Assembly (NCBI GenBank): GCA_001724265.1
Contig: MEDY01000242.1
Coordinates: 1 to 46,083 of the forward strand
Direction: 5' to 3'
DNA length: 46,083 nt
Source: Rhizaria sp. SCN 62-66
Taxonomy: Eukaryota > Rhizaria, unplaced
Shown: one piece after another, positions 1-11,316 of the stretch
How the letters are laid out: every line of letters begins with the position of its first letter
Position numbering within the stretch: the stretch's first letter is position 1
The notes under the pieces: model-generated
What the model was told of the DNA's origin: nothing
Databases searched by the model: none
What the model saw: only the letters and a program-made list of their open reading frames with translations
Program-made: the position numbers and the translations under genes

Positions 1-1443
1 TGGAGTTGACACGCGTATGAAACCTGTGCCATTTTGCTGATTGATCTGGATTCTTAAACGTTGTTAATATTTTGTTTATAATTTGTTTATTTTTAAGGAG
101 GTGATTAAGACATTCGTACTTTTCATTGTTGGAGATTTATTTTATAGTTATGCGTTTACCATGGTTAGTGATATTTTTGCAATACTAGTCGTAGGTTACG
201 GTCGTAGGTTACGGACAGAGTATTTTATGGAATGAAGCTTGTGCGACTGTCAATACAGATGGCCGTTTCACTCTTAATGTGTGTTCGTGAGTATTTTATT
301 TGTTTTATATACTACTACGTACTTATTAATATGTATTGTAAATTTAACTTGAATCCAGCTTTCAAACGCACATTTGAACAATCTTATTGGATGGTTGTGG
401 CCGTTCACAGAAGTACGTGACGTACATACGGACACGTAGCTTATATTTCAAACGTTTTCAAATTGTTTTCTAACAGTATCCGTACGTCTTTGAGCCTTAA
501 GATTCTTTAAAGTGTTCTTGGTTTGAACAATTTGCTGCAAACATAGCCAATTTTTTTTTTTTGTTGTTAGAAACAAATTCGTATATGAAAATAAAATATC
601 GGCCTAGATGGCCCGGGCGTTGTGTACACAATTGATACAAGATAATGAGCATCTACATGATGAATGAACTATAAAATTGCAATTTTTCGATCGAATCCGC
701 TTCTTCATTTGCATACATAATAATGGGCATTTCTGTTATCATGCGGTTGTGTTGGGGGGGCTTTTCCTGTTACTTCCCGGTGTGTTGGTCGATCAAATAT
801 GTCTGTATTTGTCCGGTTAGACTTATGTTGGTTTCTTACCCCTTTGTAAGGTCTCTTGCAAGATTTACTACGAGCACATGCAAATGGATATCATCGTTAA
901 AGTAGAGTTCCAACGGGACAGGTCTTGATAACAACGATACCCGCTGTGAGTTACGCGGATAAACCTTCAGCAAGGATGTGCTTGCGTGTCGAACAAACCT
1001 CGGGAAGTATGATTTCACTGAGCGGGGATTCGCCCTTCTTCTGCACAAAAGTCGTCGAGTCTTGATTGGTCATGGTGTTGCAAAAGTGGTTCAGGTCGGA
1101 GTAGTTATCAATTTGGCCGCATGCAGCCTTTGAATCTTCGGGTCACGAGTCCCTGGTCACGCATCAACAGTCACCATGGTCACAACTGTCACCGTCACCA
1201 TATTTGTTGACGGAGGATGCATGCTTCACAAAACAATACTTTCTTCAAAAAAATGACAAACTAGAGGCGCCTTTTGGTATTACGTACATTGTCGTTCGTC
1301 TTTATGTGATGCTAATAATCTTTCGATCGATAGTCAGTTTCTTCAAGTCGCAGGGTTGTAGCGTTTGTGTGGTTTTCAAGCTTACACGTGTATTTTTCGT
1401 CAATAATATCCCGAGTTTATGTAATTTTTATAAGATTAAATTA
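1..1443. other. AT-rich non-coding region downstream of the TTL-like gene
   Basis: No protein family is recognisable here on either strand. Short open frames (for example 232-420 plus and 836-1048 minus) have AT-rich codon use and none of the Ala/Gly/Ser bias of the real genes. The right-hand edge is the 3' flank of the TTL-like gene, whose stop is followed directly by a second TAA. No tRNA or other RNA gene was recognised. Confidence 0.6.
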
Positions 1444-4400
1444 TTAAGTATAAGAAGCAGCACAAGTGGACTCAGCTACCGCGGGTACTTCCGTCCCTAT
1501 GGACTCACTCCTCGTCGCTGTCTCTTCAGCAACTGCGGAGTCAGCGGCAGGGGATGCAGAGCCAGCGGCATCTGCGGCGGCAGAGTCAGCGGCAGTGGCG
1601 GTGGCAGTGGCAGCGGCGGACGGCTGGTCCTGCTGCCTAGCCCTGCGCGGCGCCAGCCTCAGCACGCGCGGCGTCGCGGGCGCGGACCGCGGCGCGTCCG
1701 GCGGCGACGGCGCCGGCGTGTGCTCCGGCCCCAACTCCTGTCCGCTGTCAGTCGCAGCTTTGTCGGTCTCGGCGTCCGCTTTTGTCTTCGGCACTTGTCC
1801 AGCGATATTCGCGGCAATACCTGCGCTTAAACTCGCACTAGCGCCTGAGACAAAACTCGTCACCGTCTGATCGCTCGCGACCATCGCCGCAGAAGCAGCA
1901 GCAGCAGCGGCAGCTGTGGGACTGGGCGTCGGTGTGGGAAATCGGTCCGGCAGCAGCAGGTGCACGCGCGACCGCGGCCGCTGCGAGCCCCCGAGCGGCT
2001 GCGCCTGTGCCGGCGCCGTCGGCGGCGTGGGCACGAGCGCTGCAGTCGGAGCCGCTGCAGCCGGGACTGAAGCCGTCGCAGTTGCCGCGGCGCTGGCCTC
2101 AGTGGCGTGTGGGGACGGCGTCGGGCGTACGTTGAACTCAGAGGAGTCGACCGCGACAGACGCGGCGTCCTCAGTCAGTGCGGAGTCTTCGGCCGAAGAC
2201 GCGGCCGCCGTGGGCGAGGGGTCGACTGCGAGCGAGGCGTCCGCCGACGCAGACGGCAGAACCACAGTGATGCCGGCCGGCGCAGCGAGAGCAACGGGGG
2301 CCGCAGCAGGAGCACTGTCGCGGCCGGTGGCGCCCGCAGCCACAGCCGCAGGTGCGGCCCTCAGCGACTCCGGCACAGGCGCAAGAACTGACACGGGCAC
2401 ATAAGCTGCGTCAATCATAGTCTGCGTACCAGGGTTAGGCTGGGGCGGTGCAGAAGCGCTGTCGACAGGAGCGTCGGTCCAGGGCTCTTTCAAAAGGGAC
2501 AGGTCTAGCGCTGAAGCTGAGTTAAACACGGAGGCAGACGCTGTCGCGGCGTTTGCAGACTCTGGAGAGGCACTCAGCAAACAGATGTGATCCGCGGCCG
2601 CTGTCTCCGGCGCACTTGCGCCGGCGTCATAAGCGCTCTTGGCAGTTGCACTGCTGTCACCGCCGGGAGCGTCCGGGTCAGAAATAGCTGTTGCAGGTGC
2701 GACATTGTCTCTCTTATTGTCTTTAAGAGGCGACGCCTTGGGCACCGGCACGTCCCGCCACCCGCTGCCACGCAAGCCCGCCAACGAAGTCGTGGAGCTG
2801 CCACTCGCGCCCGCGCCCGCACCCGCGCTCGAGTTCGCGGTCGAGTACGCGGTCGAGCCGGCTCCGCTAGAACTACCGGGGCGTGTGCCCTTGCGCGGCA
2901 ACTGTGCTGCAGCGGAGCCAGAGCTAGCCTTCCGGGGACTGGCGCTCCCGCCGTTTGCAGCAGCACCGGCGGCAGTCGCGGCTGCCGCGTTCGCAGGCCC
3001 AGATGCAACCTTCGGGTTCGACCTCAGCGCTGCCGCAAGCGACACGTTGCTCTGTGACCGCGAGAACATGCTCCCACGGGACTGTCGCCGAGGACTGCTT
3101 GCGTCGGCGCCTCCGTAGAGCGCCGCCGCGGCCCCCAGGCTCGAGGCGCCGATCGTCGCAGCCGCTGCCGGCGGGGCCGGGGAGGCGGCGCGGCCGCCGC
3201 CGACCGTGGCGTGCCGCCGCAGCGACTGCTGCAGCGACGCTGCGGGCGCTGCCACGCGCCTCTGCGGGCCTGCAGCTGTCGTAGCCGTTGTACTTGTCGG
3301 CGTCGGCGTCGTCGTGGTCGCTGTCGTCACAACAGCGGCAGCATCAGCAGGAGAAGGCGCTTCAGTGGCAGTGCTGTTGCTTGCGGCCACAGCGGGGGGT
3401 TTCTGCTGTGCGCCGCCCGCTGCGGGTACGAGAGCGGTAGGCGGCAGCGAGAACCCCGTCTTGAGCCTCCTCAGCGTCGACATCAGGCCACCCTTCACGG
3501 GCCCAGCACCGAGCCCAGCGCCGGCGCTGTTGCCGCTCGCGTTGCCACCCGCCCCGCCCTTGCTGTGCGTCTGCGCGGCATGAGTGGCAGCGGGGGCGGC
3601 GGTCGACGGCGACGGCTGCAGCAGCAGCGTGCTGGGCTTGGTCAAGCTGCGCCGCCGGTCAGCCGTCTTCTCTGCAGCCATCGCCGCAGCCTTACCGTCC
3701 TTCTCTGAGGAAGCAGAGTCGGCCTCCGCAGCAGCAGCGGCCCTGGCTGCCTTGGCCGCCCTCGCCGCCGCGACCGCAGTGGCGGCAGCGCGCGCCTTCT
3801 CCGCGGCCGCGAACGCGCTCTCATAGACGGTCTTGACGGCCACGGCCTCGGGCAGCGTCAGCGGTAGCGCGCGCGCGCGGTGGTAGAAGAGCAGCGGCGC
3901 GTCGGGGTCCACGCCCGCCGCGAACGACGCCAGCGCTGCGCGCGCCTCGGCCGCCGCGCCGGCCTGCGCGAGTGCGTCGGCCGCGGCGGCCAGCGCGGTG
4001 CCGGCCGGCACGGAGCCCGCGGCTGCGGCGGCGCGCGCGACGACTTTGACCATGACGCGAAAGCGCGCGGCCGTCAGCGCGTTCGAGTTGGCCGCGGCCG
4101 CGAGGTCGAGCACGGGCACCGGGGCGCTCAGAGTCGCAGGGACCATCGCGGCCGGCGCAAGGAACGCTGTACCATCGCAAATTTTGGCACATGTTTCAGT
4201 GTTTGCCTTGCCGGTGTGGGCGTGAGTGCCATTGTGAGCATTACTGACCGTGCTGTTGCTGCTGTTGTTACCGTTACCGCCGGCGGCGATGTACGCCGCG
4301 GCGGCAGCTCTGGGCACTGGAGGCGTGTTGGCGAGGCGCGCCAGCGCCGCGTCGCTGAGCACCGGGTAGGGGCAGGGGAAGCTCGCCGTGTCGCGCGCGC

Positions 4401-7400
4401 TCACTGCCACGGTCACGCAGCGTCGCTGCCATTGGCCGGGGCTGGGCTTGCTCCCGCTACGAGCACTCGCACTCGTGGTGTTGAGATCAGCGTTTGGGCT
4501 AGAGTTCGTGATCGTGAACGTCGAATCTGCGTCTGCGTCCGCATCAGTGTCAGTGGCGAGAGGTGCGCGCGCGCGTGCAAGCAGCAGTGCGACGTGGGAG
4601 GGCGGCCAGAAGCCCGGCACCGGCATAGGCAGCTGCACCAGCGGCACGTGCGCCGGCATCCGGCTCTGTGCAGCAGCTGGGCTGTGGGCGCAACCGTGAC
4701 TGCGCGCAGCAGCGGGGGCGAAGCGGCCAACGGTGATGTGCGCGACCTTAGCCCAGACGGACTGCGCGCCCGTGCCGGGGCCAGACACGGTCACGCTCGC
4801 AGCCGCGGCGGCTGCGGCAGCGGCAGCGGCAGCTGCAGCGGCAGAGGAGGAGTAGACGGCCGCGGTCTGAGTGCGCGCTAAGGGGCGCCGCAGCGCAGGC
4901 GCCGCAGCAGCAGCTGAGTCGACGGTAACAGCACTCGCAGTGGGCGCACTCGTCGTAGCGGTCGTCATTGCTGTTTTCGCGTCATCAATATCGCCGACGC
5001 GCGCTTGGGAAAGCGACCTCTGCGCAGTCTGCTGCTGCAGCTGCGGTTGTTGCTGCTGCTGCTGCTGCTGCAGGTGTTGCTGCTCTTTGAGTGCGGGTAG
5101 CGGCGGGCGCTCCGCGAGAACCGTGTCAAGTGTGGCATCAAGCAGCCCGCGCATGAAGGGCATCTTGTAGGCCTGAACCCAGTAGCGGTGCACGCTCTCC
5201 GCCTCCGACGGCGACATGCCCTGCGGCGTCAGAGTGTCTGCGCGCACGATGCCCTGGCCCAGGTTGGTGTTGATCTCCAGCAACACCGCCTGCAGCAGAG
5301 AAAGAAAGGCGAAATCAAGGGAAGTAGATAACGTTTGGGATGATGAGGGTATGAAAATAGCGTGTTCGTACAAAAAATAATAATTTGAATAATACAAAAA
5401 TTGAACTCGTTCATCTCAATACTCGTACCTTGTTTGCGTCAGTGTCGTAGAGAAAGTCGTAGCCGAGCATCTGAAAGCTCACACGCGCGAGACCATACGG
5501 GATCAGCGCGCCGTTTTCCAGCGCCAAGGCGACTGCGACACGAGTGAGAAAATAAAAATAGAGTTAAAACAAATAAAGTGGGTAAAATATGGTCGGTATA
5601 TGTGTGAGGATTTGGTCAGTAATACGGATTAGCAGATAAAGATTTCGTTTTCGTCAGGTCCAATGAACGTACCAGTGTCCCTGATGATGGGGACGAACTC
5701 TGCAAAACAGGCGTCGACGAAGGCGGGCGCCAGCACCTGGTTGCCAAGCCGGTGCGCGAGGTACTTGCTCACGGTCGCGTCGAACCCCGTCCCCGCGGGC
5801 TCGTAGGGCGCCTTGCTGTGGTACAGCTTGAACAGCCGGCACACGTGCAGCGAGTAGCCGCCGCCTAAGGCGACCGCGCTGCTCTCACCGCCGGCGCTCG
5901 CGCTATCGTGCAGACCATTGGTTGCGCTCGCGCTCGGAGCGTTGCCCGTGTTCACAGAGTTGTTGTTGTTGTTTGTAGCGACAGCGTCATACACAACTGT
6001 AGCGTAGACACGGAAGTGGACCTTGTAGAGCTTCCCGCGCATGAGCGGCGCGCCCGAGTCCGAGGGAAAAGCGGACCGCGCGCGCGCCGACACGTCCGCC
6101 GCAAGCCGCGCCGCGACCGCGGGCCCGTAAGTCTGCACCGCCAGCGCCGCGGGCGGCGGCAGCTGGCCCAAAGCGGCCGCAGTCGGCGACGGGGCCGCGC
6201 TGGACGCGGCGGAGCCCGTGGCGGAGCTCGGGGCCAAGCTGCCGAGGCCTGCAGTCTGCCGCCGGGGGCTATGAGAGCCAGAGCCAGCGTTGCGCGGGCT
6301 CGGGGCGGGAGCTGGGGCAGCAATGCTCTCGCTCACATGCGCTTCAGTCGCCGACGCACTCGCCGCCGTCGTTGTCGATGTTGTCGTCTAAGGCACAGAA
6401 GTCATCGTCTTGCTGCCATCAGACGCAGAAGTCAACGGCTTGTTGCCATCAGACGCAGGTTCCTTACTCTCAGGTGTGGGCGCTTTGCCTTGCGATGCGA
6501 ACGCCTCCGCAGGCGTGTTGACATCCAATCCGCGCAGCGGCGGGATGTAAAAAGGCTGCTGCTGTTGCTGTTGCAAGCCAAAAGCTCCGCCCTTGCCATT
6601 AGTCTTCTTGACCGCCCCAGCAGCAGCAGTAGCCGCAGCAGCACCACCAGCGACCTGCTGCTTCCCCGCTGCGCCGTTGGCATTGCCACCGCTGCCCGCG
6701 CTGCTTGTGTCCGCCGCAGCGGTGTCGACGAGCGCTGGCCGCAGCACGCCGTCGAGCGCGGTGTCGCCCGCGCCACCGCAGCGAGCGGGCACGCTCTCGG
6801 CCTTGGCCGTGGCGCCCAGGAGCTCGCCGGGCACCGAGAGTGGCGCCGCGACGTACTCCTGGACGACCCAGGCGGCGTAAGGCCCGCCAGGAATGGCGTC
6901 GGCGCCCGCGCGGCAATGCGCCAGCACTGACAGCGCCAGCCGCGGGTCGCGCGGAACGACCAGCACGCCGCGCTGCTGCTGGCCCAGCGAGGGCTTCAGC
7001 AGCACAAAGCCGCGGGACGGGCAGCCCCAGTCGCCGCAGCACGCGGTCGCCGCCGCTGTCGCCGTCGCCGCTGATACCGCCGCTGGTGCTGGTGCAGCTG
7101 TTGTGGAGTGACTGTGCACGGGGCAGTGCGCGGGCCTGTAACTGCGGCCGCGGCAATGCGCGGCGGGCATGGGCCGGAGCCCGAAGCGCTTGGGCACAGC
7201 GGCCTGGTTGGCGGCGCCGGGGTGCGTCAGCCACTGGCGCACCGTGCAGCCGTCGGCGTCGGTGTTCGCGCAAGCGCACTCGGCTGCAGCGGACGCAACC
7301 GATGCGGGCTGGGCAGCCGCGGCGGCGTCAGGCCTCGGGGAGGAGTCGGTGTTGTTGCTGTTGCTGTCATTGCTATGGTCGTTGCCAGTCTTGCCATCGC

Positions 7401-9533
7401 TGTCACCCTGTTGCTGCTGCTGCTGCTGTAGTTTAGAACCTTGCTTTGCACTCTGCTTAGCAGGATCTTCCCCATTCTTGCCACTCGCACTCGAATTTGT
7501 CGTCGCCGCGTTGCTGTGGCACGGGGACCCCGCGTCGAGGCGCACGCGCGGCGGCCGGCGCGGCGCGTAGTCGCAGTCGATACCCCTGCCGCTGGCGCCG
7601 AGCGGGCCCGTCGAGGCCAGCAGCCGCAGCAGCGTCGCCAGCGCCGCCGGGTCGTCGGTGAACTCGGACAGCGGCGTGCCTCCGCGCGCGCCGGGACTAA
7701 CACCAGCGCCTGCTGTGCTGACAGTGACAGTCGTTGTTGTCGTCGTCGCAGCCGCTGTCTTGTTGCCACTCGCACTGTTCACACTCGCGCTGCCGTTGCC
7801 GTTGCCGGCACTGCTGTGCGCAGCCGAAAGCGCCTGGGGCGGCAGCGGCGGCGGCGGAGGCTTGACCGTGAGCGCGCGCGTCCAGGGGATGTAGGCGCGG
7901 CCGTGGCGGCGCAGCAGCGCGTCCATCTTGACCTTGTCGCCGAGGATCGTGGTGTTGGCGAGCCCGTAGGAGCCGCCCATCGCGAGCGCCAGCCACGGGT
8001 GCGCGCCCAAGCCCAGCGCCGCTGGAGCCGGAGCCTGGGACTGCTGCTGCTGCTGCTGCTGCTGTAGCTGCGCCGACGGCTGCTGTTGGCTTTGCTGCGG
8101 CTGCGGCTGCGCGGCCGCGTTTGACGCAGCCGCAGCAAAGGCGGCGTTGCCGCCCGCGGCCACCAATGCGATCGGCGGCGGCAGTCGGCCGGTAAGCGCG
8201 GGCGTAGTGCGCAGGCCGCCCGTGGGCGGGGAGAAGAACTGCTGCGAGGCCAGCGCCGTCGCGGGCGCGGGCACTGCGAAGGGCTGCGGGTGCCGCCCGA
8301 ACGCCAGCAGGGGGTTGCGGCTGGCTTCCACTGAGGCTGAGGCCGAGGCTTCAGTCGCAGCACGGCCGCCTGGCCCGCCGCCGTCGGGGGCAGCCGCAGC
8401 GCTGAGAGTCCGGTCGGCGTCCTCGACGTCGCCGTCGTCGTCGCTGCTGCTGTCGCCGCTGCTCGCATCGTCGTCGTCGTCGTCATCGTTGTTCTCTTCG
8501 TCGCCGGAGTCGGCGTCCTTGTCCCTGACTCTGCCCAGGTACGCGGCCGCCGCGCCCGCCGCCGCGTGGTCCCACACGCCCGTGAACGGTAGCCCCACCG
8601 CGGCGGCGCCCGCAGCGCTGCTGGCCGCGCTCGCGCCGCCACCGCCCGCCGACTGAGACTGAGGTTGCGGCTGGGACTGCGGTCCTGGGGGGGCGGACAC
8701 GGACCTGTAGGCGTTGGCGCCCGTGAGCGCAACGGCGGCGGCCGCCAGCGCGTGCCCCGCTGCCGCCACCGCCACACTCAGGCCCGTGCCGGCCTTTGCA
8801 GTCATGGACTCGCCGGAGCTTGAGGTGGGAGCAGACGGGGCACTGGAGCCGGAGGGCGACGGCGGGGGCAGCGGCGGCGCAGCGACTCGACTGCCGTGGC
8901 TGCTTTCGTCGCCGTCGTCGTTGTCAACAAGCACAACCACAGCCCCCGTCGCAGTCGCGTCGGACTGAGCGCTGACGTGGGCGTGTGCGCTCCCGTTCGC
9001 CGCTTTCCCTTTCACAGCCGCCGCCGCCGCAGCTGTCGCTGCAATCGATGCAATCGGCGCGACTCCAGCGGCGTGGCTGCCACTGCCGCTACCGCCGCCC
9101 GTCGCACCCGCGGCCCGAGGCGCGACAAGCGCGCCGAGCCTGGCCCCCAGCGCGGCGGCGTCGAACGCGGCGGCCGCGCGCTCGCCGGCGCGCAGCGCAC
9201 GCTGCCGGTGGACCTCGGCCAGCAGGCGCATGGCGCCCTTGCGCGGCCCGCCGTCGGTGTACACCAACAGCAGCGGCGCGCGGACCACGGCGGGCGCGCG
9301 CGTAACGGCAAGCAGCACGCGGCCGAGCGCGTCGAGCGTCTGCAGCGGCGCCGAGTTGGGCCGCGGGGTCAGGCGGCGCAGGCTGAGCCCGCGCGCGGCG
9401 AGCGCCGCGGGCCGCCGCGACTCGAGCAGCGCGGCGTCGATCTCGGCCGCGAAGTAGAACGATGCGGGCAGGTAGAACACGTGCGGGTCTGCGGCGACGG
9501 TGGAGACGAGCGCGCCCACATTACTGCCGCCGC

Positions 9534-9564
<31 letters not shown>

Positions 9565-9822
9565 ACTGCTGGTTGGCGTAGCTGTCGTGCTGTTGAGGTG
9601 ATTGTTGCTGTTGTTGTTTGTGGGGCGGGGGGTCGCGGCAACGGGAACAGCATAAACGGCTAGCGGGGCAGCGGCAAAGGCCGCTGTGGACGCAGTCGCA
9701 GCCGATAAGCCGGTCGTCGTCGCGGCCGTCGCCACTGCTGCCGCGGCGGCGTGCGTTACTCCTCTCACGGCCACGGGGGCAGCTGCCCGGGGCTGCGAGG
9801 GCGCAGGGGCAGGCTGAGACAT
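1444..9822 (-). CDS. Giant tubulin-tyrosine-ligase-like (TTLL) enzyme, three exons, one in-frame UAG
   Basis: TTL-family ATP-grasp ligase, expected to add amino acids to tubulin or another protein tail. Exons on the minus strand are 9822-5673, 5532-5429 and 5289-1444, giving 8,100 nt, or 2,699 residues and TAA. Scattered domain pieces are seen in family order. LGDKVKMDALLRRHG lies near 7900-7960; GFVLLKPSLGQQQRGVLVV near residue 940 carries the ATP-binding Lys; VVQEYVAAPL is near 990; KVHFRVYATVVYD is near 1265. LGYDFLYDTDANK in exon 2 joins LLEINTN at the start of exon 3, keeping the catalytic Glu and Asn. The rest is Ala/Ser/Gln/Asn low complexity, including a ~1,270-residue tail. A TAG at 6388-6390 (codon 1145) lies between the two halves of the domain in one continuous frame. 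In KVHFRVY the His sits where many relatives have Asp. The start at 9822 is the first ATG of the GC-rich part; an upstream ATG at 10062 lies in AT-rich leader-like sequence. The substrate and modification cannot be assigned. Confidence 0.75.
5048..5073 (-). repeat. CAG/CTG tract coding polyglutamine
   Basis: A run of CTG on the plus strand reads as a polyglutamine tract in exon 3 of the TTL-like gene. Similar tracts occur in the same gene at about 8041-8064 (Gln) and 9531-9566 (Ser). Confidence 0.8.
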
Positions 9823-11316
9823 CGCTGCGTGGCTGAGGCTCAGTGAGGAAAAAAGAAAACACAAGGGCCAAGTCAAGCGACTGGCGTGGGGGAGCGCGCG
9901 GGCGGGCGAGGGGCACCGCCAAGGAGCAGCCTGTAGGGGTGATATCATAGCGGAATTGTTAATCGGGCGTCCCGAACGATGGTGTGAGTGTAATAGAGAA
10001 TAAACAAGGGAATAAATAGACTTACACGCCAGATATACAAGGTACATCACAAGTATTGACATGAGTAGCCGTTATGCGTTGCTGGAAGTGGGTTTTCACA
10101 GCATTGTGAGATGCTGTTTAAAAGCAGGGCATCCCACGATGCAGTTATGTATCTACTGATGCACAGAAGATGTTACAGACATAGGAATAGTAATTCGTAA
10201 AAGAAAAACTCAATTTGTTCAAGATAACCCAGCCATAGTGTCAGTGACGGAGCATGCATTGATATTTCGAACTCTCAAAACAGCCGTTCTGGTGAGCCAG
10301 TCTTGCCACACAACGGTCATGAGGTACAAGATTTCAGGAAACAGCGTGTAACATAGGATTTTTAACTTTTAATGGTTTCAAAACAACCGTTAACACACCT
10401 AAGCTTACAGTTTAAAGCATGCAGATCTATTAATTCCCAAACCCTGTTGTTGAATGGCGAGATATTCACTGTACGTGTGACGGAATGCCACTGTGTCAAT
10501 GGACAATATCAGCAGATTCGACCACATACTCGCAACAATACGGCCAAGATAACAGTATTGAGAAAGGCACATAGTGCCACGTTATTGTTATTTAACGGTA
10601 CTTGTTAATTAAGTTGAATAAGCCTTGTTTGATACTACAGGTAATATGAGAGCATCATTAGTCCATTTCGCTCAGTTTTACTATTCATGTTGCGATGCAA
10701 TCACAGTTAAAGCTTTTCAAGATAAAAAGGACTACGTGCCGCAAGAAATTTACATGAAATAAACTATGCGCGCTCAATTTCTTCAGATGCATTAGTATAC
10801 ACCCTTAGAGCCTGGTTATGCACTCACTTACACATCGTGTCACGTTGCGACTTCCGGTTCAAATAGAGTGCAGTTCATTGTAACAAGTGCTAACCAATAT
10901 GGAATATCGATTTTTATTCATATTCAGAGTACATGTTTAACAAAATAGACGAATTTAAGACAGAGAAAAATATGTCTTCAAAATATCGTGGTAACAGAGC
11001 AGAAGTGAACGGCGGTTGAGTAATCCTTTTAGTCGACCGACGGGCTGAGGGTTGTCACCGACCGTGGTGGTGTTGGGGGGTGGGCGACGTGGCTCTATAA
11101 TTGGCCATCAAGCTTCATGTGCGTGCTGCTCTAAAGAATGAAACTTTGCATGCAGCAGCTATAATGTAGAATTTTCTTTCTTTTCACTGACTTTTGTGAC
11201 TTTATCTCGATGAAATCAAAGTGAAATCCCTCATTTTAATCTCACGTGCGCCCTTCCTTCTGCTCCCTTACCTCGTCCACCTCTTCCCGTTCGTGCGCGC
11301 ACCAGAAAGAGCCCCG
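9823..11316. promoter_or_regulatory. Divergent intergenic region between the TTL-like gene and the IPT gene
   Basis: About 1.5 kb of mostly AT-rich DNA separates two divergently transcribed genes and must hold both promoters. A weak TATA-like stretch (ctctataatt) lies at about 11092-11101, roughly 220 nt before the IPT start codon. The open frame at 10372-10608 resembles no known protein and has AT-rich codon use, so it is not called. No RNA gene is recognised. Confidence 0.5.

Noticed and set aside
6388-6390. TAG as the AG of a splice acceptor rather than a codon
   Set aside because: Any TAG ends in AG, but the sequence before it is GC-rich and coding-like, unlike the AT-rich, pyrimidine-tract introns here. 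The frame is continuous without splicing.
10800-10880. Possible tRNA because of a ggttcaaat stretch resembling a B box
   Set aside because: The B-box lacks the trailing CC, there is no A box at the right distance, and no cloverleaf stem could be paired.
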